Source: UBA11524 sp964391995 (GTDB lineage: Bacteria > Bacillota > Clostridia > Christensenellales > Aristaeellaceae). From it: 9,257 bases of DNA. The position numbers and the translations under genes were made by a program. The stretch is taken from positions 1-9,257 of the forward strand of contig CAYMOM010000076.1 in the NCBI GenBank assembly GCA_964391995.1, written 5' to 3'. The notes beneath the pieces were generated by a model. That model saw only the letters and a list, made by a program, of their open reading frames with translations. It made no database searches and was not told the DNA's origin. Below, in pieces: positions 6,403 through 9,257 of this stretch (position 1 is the first letter of the stretch; each line of letters begins with the position of its first letter).

Positions 6403-7359
6403 TCATTCTTCCTGACAGGTCTTTTCGAACACCCGCAGGGTATCCTTCACCTGCTCCGGGTCATCCATCAGGTTGATCTTCGCCCGCATCTGGGCCGCGC
6501 CCCGCATCCCGTGCAGGTACCAGCCGATATGCTTGCGCATTTCGTTAACGGCTACCCGCCGGCACTTCCACGCCAGCAGCATATCATAGTGGCGCAGCGC
6601 CATGTCGATCCGGTCATGCACGGTGGGCGCAGCGCAGCTTTCGCCAGCCAGCGCAGCCTTCAGCCGGCTGAACAGCCACGGGTTGCCCATGGCTCCCCGG
6701 CCGATCATCAGCCCGTCCACGCCGGTTTCTTTCAAGCGGCGCAGGCCGTCCTCCGGGGTGAAAATGTCCCCATTCCCCAGAACGGGTATGCTGATGCTTT
6801 CCTTCACCCGGGCAATCCACGTCCAGTCTGCCTGACCGGCATACTGCTGCTGCCGCGTGCGGCCGTGGACGGCAATCTCGCTGATGCCTGCATCCTGGGC
6901 CATGCGGGCCATGTCCACCACATTGATGCAGCTTTCGTCCCAGCCCAAGCGGAACTTGACGGAAACAGGCACATGGGCGCTTTTCACCACCTGCTCCATG
7001 ATGCACCGCGCCACATCCGGCGTGCGCAGCAGGCCGCTTCCCTCGCCGGAGCAGGCCACCTTATGGGCCGGGCAGCCCATGTTGATGTCGATGCCCTCGT
7101 ACCGGCCTGTGGCGGAAAGTTCCTCCGCTGCCCGGGCCATCAGCTCCGGCTCCTTGCCGAAAAGCTGCAGAATCAGCTTCGGCTCCTGGGGGTGGCGCTC
7201 CAGCAGCGCAACCGTGGCAGGCTGGTTTTTCGGCGCGCACAGGTATCCCATGGCACTGACCATTTCGGTGTAAGCGCAATCGCAGCCTTGTTCAAAGCAC
7301 AAAAGGCGGAAGGGCCAGTCCGTCACCCCAGCCAGGGGCGCAAGGCGAATGCTGGTCAT
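6403..7359 (-). CDS. dusB: tRNA-dihydrouridine synthase, DusB type
   Basis: FMN-dependent enzyme that reduces specific uridines in the tRNA D-loop to dihydrouridine with NADPH, in the cytoplasm. The TIM-barrel shows APLAGVTDWPFR at 7-18 and QLFGKEP at 65-71. The catalytic loop NMGCPAHKV (93-101) holds the proton-donor Cys96, and KFRLGW (135-140) follows. FMN phosphate-binding motifs HGRTR (165-169), NGDI (196-199) and GRGAMGNPW (220-228) are also present. The C-terminal helical tRNA-binding domain covers about 240-318. Length (318) is normal for the family. The start ATG overlaps the upstream stop (ATGA), so translation is coupled to the GH127-like gene. This partner is unusual; Dus genes in Firmicutes more often sit beside tRNA-modification, ribosome-assembly or lysS genes. 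The paralog type (DusB rather than DusA/C) rests on overall pattern. Confidence 0.95.
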   Translation of the reverse strand: MTSIRLAPLAGVTDWPFRLLCFEQGCDCAYTEMVSAMGYLCAPKNQPATVALLERHPQEPKLILQLFGKEPELMARAAEELSATGRYEGIDINMGCPAHKVACSGEGSGLLRTPDVARCIMEQVVKSAHVPVSVKFRLGWDESCINVVDMARMAQDAGISEIAVHGRTRQQQYAGQADWTWIARVKESISIPVLGNGDIFTPEDGLRRLKETGVDGLMIGRGAMGNPWLFSRLKAALAGESCAAPTVHDRIDMALRHYDMLLAWKCRRVAVNEMRKHIGWYLHGMRGAAQMRAKINLMDDPEQVKDTLRVFEKTCQEE

Positions 7360-9020
7360 GCCATGTCACCCCGGGGGAACAGGGCAATCCGGCAGGGTGC
7401 CTGGTCATAAGGCGCCAGGACGGCCCGGAAGGCCTCACCCTCCGTCTCGGGCAGCACGGGCAAATCAGCGGGCACAGAGCCGCGCTTGCGCCATTCCGGC
7501 ACCCGTTTCAGGGTGGCAATCACCTTGCCGTCCTCCAGCACAGGTGTGCCGCACAGGGCCACATTCCATGCATCGTTTTCCGGCACATAGGCCATCACCT
7601 TTGCGCCATAGCGCACGCAGGCAGACTGGTGGTGACCGGCGCTGACCATAACGCGCTTGGGGAAATCCAGTGTGATAACATCCCCGTCCTGCCAGTCCCG
7701 CTCCAGGGTCAGCCAGGTGCCGGGCTTGCCCTCATAGCCGCCCTCGTCGTTCACGGCAATGCAGGCATTCTCCGTCCAGGCGGGAATCCGCAGGCGCACA
7801 GCAGCCTTGCCAGGCTTCCTGGTGCTGATGCTCACCTTGCCGGCGGTGATTGTCACCGCCCACACACCCTCCGCCATGGGCACGGCGTAGCGGCCATCGA
7901 TATATTGGTTGATGCTAAAGCCGCCTTCGCCAACGGTTACAGCGCTGCTGATGGCGCCGGCATACCCGCGGCACAGGCGATTGAGGCCACGGAGCACCTG
8001 CTCATTCCCCTCGTGCACATGATAGCAGTCCTTCACGCCGCAGTTTTCCGCCAGGCCGTTCACCCGCTGGAAGGGAATCAGTTTTTCCCCGTTCAGCGCT
8101 GCAGGCAGGCCGTTTTCCAGCAGGGTTTCCAGGGCCTCGCAGGCCCAGGTTTCCTGGCTGTCGCAGGCAGAAAGTGCCTCGGCCCAGGCGCCCAGGCTGG
8201 CAGCATCCACACCGCAGGAGGGCGAGCGCCCGCCGATGGTTTCATCCGCCGTCATGCCGCCGCACACGGCACCGTGGTACCGGCTGATCTTCTCCCAGCC
8301 TGCCTTAGGTGCGGAAAGCTCCTGTCCGTTGCCGCTGAACAGGCCGTTCTGCCTGGCGCTGCGCACGCCGTCCGCCAGGGATTCCCCGTGGCAGGTCAAA
8401 TACTGCCGGGTGTAGAAGCCCGCCTCGCTGCCGTTTTCGGCCTCCAGGCCGGCGGACATATCCTTCCAGGCGGTCACCCGGTTCATGGGCCGCTGCACCG
8501 CAAAGGTGTGCAGCATGCCGCTCCAGTCCATGGCCTGCTGGCGCAGCCTTTCGCACAGGGACAGCACGGCCTTCTTGCCCGTCACCCGGTACAGGGCCAG
8601 CAGAACTTCCATCAGGTCAGCCGAATGGGTGCGCACGGCATCGCAGGCCATCACCTGCTCCCAGTTTTCCGCCAGGCAGCCGCACCAGGCCGCCAGTTTT
8701 ACCAGCAAGGCACGCTTGGCATCGTATTCATAAACAGCCAGCGCAGCCCGCATGACGGCAACAGCTTCCGCCGCCTGCCCGGGCTGACCCTCCATGGCCT
8801 GCAAAATCTTCTTTGCCACAGGCTCCTCCATGGGTTTCGCCTTCAGCACGCAAGCCAGGCGGAAGGCTCCCTCCCACATGGCAGGCTGCTCCAGGCAGGC
8901 ACTGGCCATGGCGTAGAGCTGCTCCGCCTTGGCATGGTTCACCCGCACCTGGCCCGGGCGCAGGGGGATTTCCTTCAGGGCCACCAGGGGCGCCTTATCG
9001 TATATCGGCTTCAGGGGCAT
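7356..9020 (-). CDS. GH127-like (DUF1680-type) protein with altered catalytic motifs
   Basis: A 554-residue protein without signal peptide, so cytoplasmic. The helical region (about 30-360) has the layout of six-hairpin barrel proteins. From 249 to 270 runs YHG, GGMTADE, then GGRSPSCG, and LPAAL follows at 305-309, in the order found in DUF1680/beta-L-arabinofuranosidase-like proteins. The C-terminal part is the usual beta-sandwich: LRIPAWTENACIAVN (410-424), LERDWQDGDVITL (439-451) and VRYGAKVMAY (469-478). Where relatives have Glu-x-Cys this protein reads VDAA (271-274), and where they have a Cys-Cys pair it reads NRLCRG (347-352), so the zinc/nucleophile site looks incomplete. It may be inactive or use another mechanism. 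The start is ATG with GGAGGAG upstream. It is the first gene of the operon, and its stop overlaps the dusB start. By eye alignment is uncertain; the fold call is better supported than any activity. Confidence 0.75.
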   Translation of the reverse strand: MPLKPIYDKAPLVALKEIPLRPGQVRVNHAKAEQLYAMASACLEQPAMWEGAFRLACVLKAKPMEEPVAKKILQAMEGQPGQAAEAVAVMRAALAVYEYDAKRALLVKLAAWCGCLAENWEQVMACDAVRTHSADLMEVLLALYRVTGKKAVLSLCERLRQQAMDWSGMLHTFAVQRPMNRVTAWKDMSAGLEAENGSEAGFYTRQYLTCHGESLADGVRSARQNGLFSGNGQELSAPKAGWEKISRYHGAVCGGMTADETIGGRSPSCGVDAASLGAWAEALSACDSQETWACEALETLLENGLPAALNGEKLIPFQRVNGLAENCGVKDCYHVHEGNEQVLRGLNRLCRGYAGAISSAVTVGEGGFSINQYIDGRYAVPMAEGVWAVTITAGKVSISTRKPGKAAVRLRIPAWTENACIAVNDEGGYEGKPGTWLTLERDWQDGDVITLDFPKRVMVSAGHHQSACVRYGAKVMAYVPENDAWNVALCGTPVLEDGKVIATLKRVPEWRKRGSVPADLPVLPETEGEAFRAVLAPYDQAPCRIALFPRGDMA

Positions 9021-9031
9021 GGTATCTCCTC

Positions 9032-9049
9032 CATATCAATACATATCAA
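9032..9049. repeat. Short direct repeat in the leader of the GH127-like gene
   Basis: CATATCAA occurs at 9032-9039 and 9042-9049, a 10-bp period, so two copies face the same side of the helix. On the mRNA strand it reads TTGATATG twice and abuts the ribosome binding site. It could be a regulator site or chance in AT-rich sequence. Confidence 0.4.
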
Positions 9050-9059
9050 ACCAGTTTCT

Positions 9060-9088
9060 ATTATAGCGCATTTCCCCGCGGACTGCAA
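9060..9088 (-). promoter_or_regulatory. Promoter of the five-gene minus-strand operon
   Basis: On the minus strand TTGCAG (9083-9088) is followed by a 17-nt spacer and a consensus TATAAT (9060-9065). The expected transcript starts near 9053 and gives a leader of about 33 nt before the ATG at 9020, with GGAGGAG at 9026-9032. No terminator or other strong promoter is seen between here and 2141, so all five genes are probably transcribed from this site. Confidence 0.8.
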
Positions 9089-9156
9089 GAAAAACAGCAC
9101 ATATTCCCTTCCCTCTCCTCCGGCAGAAAAACAACCAAAAAACATAGGCTTTTCCC

Positions 9157-9185
9157 TTGACAATCGTTTTTCCATGGTGTATGCT
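9157..9185 (+). promoter_or_regulatory. Promoter of the T-box leader
   Basis: Consensus TTGACA (9157-9162), a 17-nt spacer and TATGCT (9180-9185, 4 of 6). Transcription would begin near 9192 and enter the T-box leader. It is divergent from the operon promoter, with about 70 bp between the two -35 elements. Confidence 0.75.
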
Positions 9186-9191
9186 TACGGT

Positions 9192-9257
9192 AATTTCAAA
9201 CAAAACCTGTGACGGAGAGGAGTACCTCCTTCGCAGCACGGCAAAGGGAGCCGCTGA
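9192..9257 (+). promoter_or_regulatory. T-box riboswitch leader, 5' part of Stem I (cut by window edge)
   Basis: T-box leaders bind a specific uncharged tRNA and switch on aminoacyl-tRNA synthetase, amino-acid synthesis or transport genes. Here GTGACGGAGAGGAGTAC (9209-9225) fits the start of Stem I: the K-turn GTGA followed by the AGTA bulge (9221-9224). AGGGAGCCGCTGA (9245-9257) fits the conserved AGAGAGCCG element of the distal Stem I arm. The specifier loop, antiterminator with TGGNACCGCG and terminator lie beyond the window, so amino-acid specificity and the regulated gene cannot be read. The strong promoter just upstream supports the call. Confidence 0.8.

Noticed and set aside
7629..9212. 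Long plus-strand open frame (527 codons) antisense to the GH127-like gene
   Set aside because: No recognisable domain and biased composition. It crosses the operon promoter and runs into the plus-strand promoter region. The opposite strand has clear GH127-type motifs.
9036..9239. Possible small minus-strand gene (67 codons) upstream of the GH127-like gene
   Set aside because: It runs through the T-box leader, both promoters and the operon leader, has no ribosome binding site at its start, and has no recognisable features.

Overview
The window looks like part of a GC-rich, low-copy-repeat chromosome from an anaerobic Firmicute (class Clostridia, probably gut-associated). The evidence is a T-box leader at the right edge, strong AGGAGG-type ribosome binding sites, TTG and GTG starts, Gram-positive signal peptides, and a PiT phosphate transporter with the clostridial NGWTDAPNA form of its signature. 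This placement is an inference; there is no rRNA or other marker gene.

Layout from left to right: (1) 1-589, minus strand, is the N-terminal part of a PiT-family phosphate transporter that runs off the left edge. (2) 590-754 is a divergent promoter region. (3) 755-1876, plus strand, is a THUMP-domain rRNA methyltransferase of the RlmL/YpsC type. (4) 1877-2140 is the gap between two convergent genes. It holds two identical 35-nt hairpins in direct orientation, plus a perfect palindrome overlapping a small terminator-like hairpin. (5) 2141-9020, minus strand, holds five co-directional genes read right to left: a GH127-like (DUF1680-type) protein, a DusB-type tRNA-dihydrouridine synthase, and three consecutive secreted proteins of unknown function. 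Three of the four junctions are 4-nt ATGA start/stop overlaps and the fourth is a 55-nt gap with no terminator, so one transcript is likely. A good promoter (TTGCAG-17-TATAAT) lies just upstream. (6) 9021-9257 is a second divergent promoter region, whose plus-strand promoter leads into the start of a T-box riboswitch cut off by the window end.

The pit, methyltransferase and dusB genes are ordinary. The part that merits attention is the minus-strand operon. Its three secreted proteins (448, 506 and 448 aa) share a layout of signal peptide, amphipathic/beta-rich body, and a C-terminal acidic helix followed by a hydrophobic stretch. They look like old, strongly diverged paralogs that are translationally coupled and so made in fixed order. 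I recognise no named family for them. The operon's first gene resembles the GH127/DUF1680 fold but appears to lack the Glu-x-Cys and Cys-Cys residues expected at the zinc/nucleophile site, so it may be a pseudo-enzyme or work differently. I see no phage, IS, CRISPR, tRNA or rRNA sequence and no frameshifted gene.
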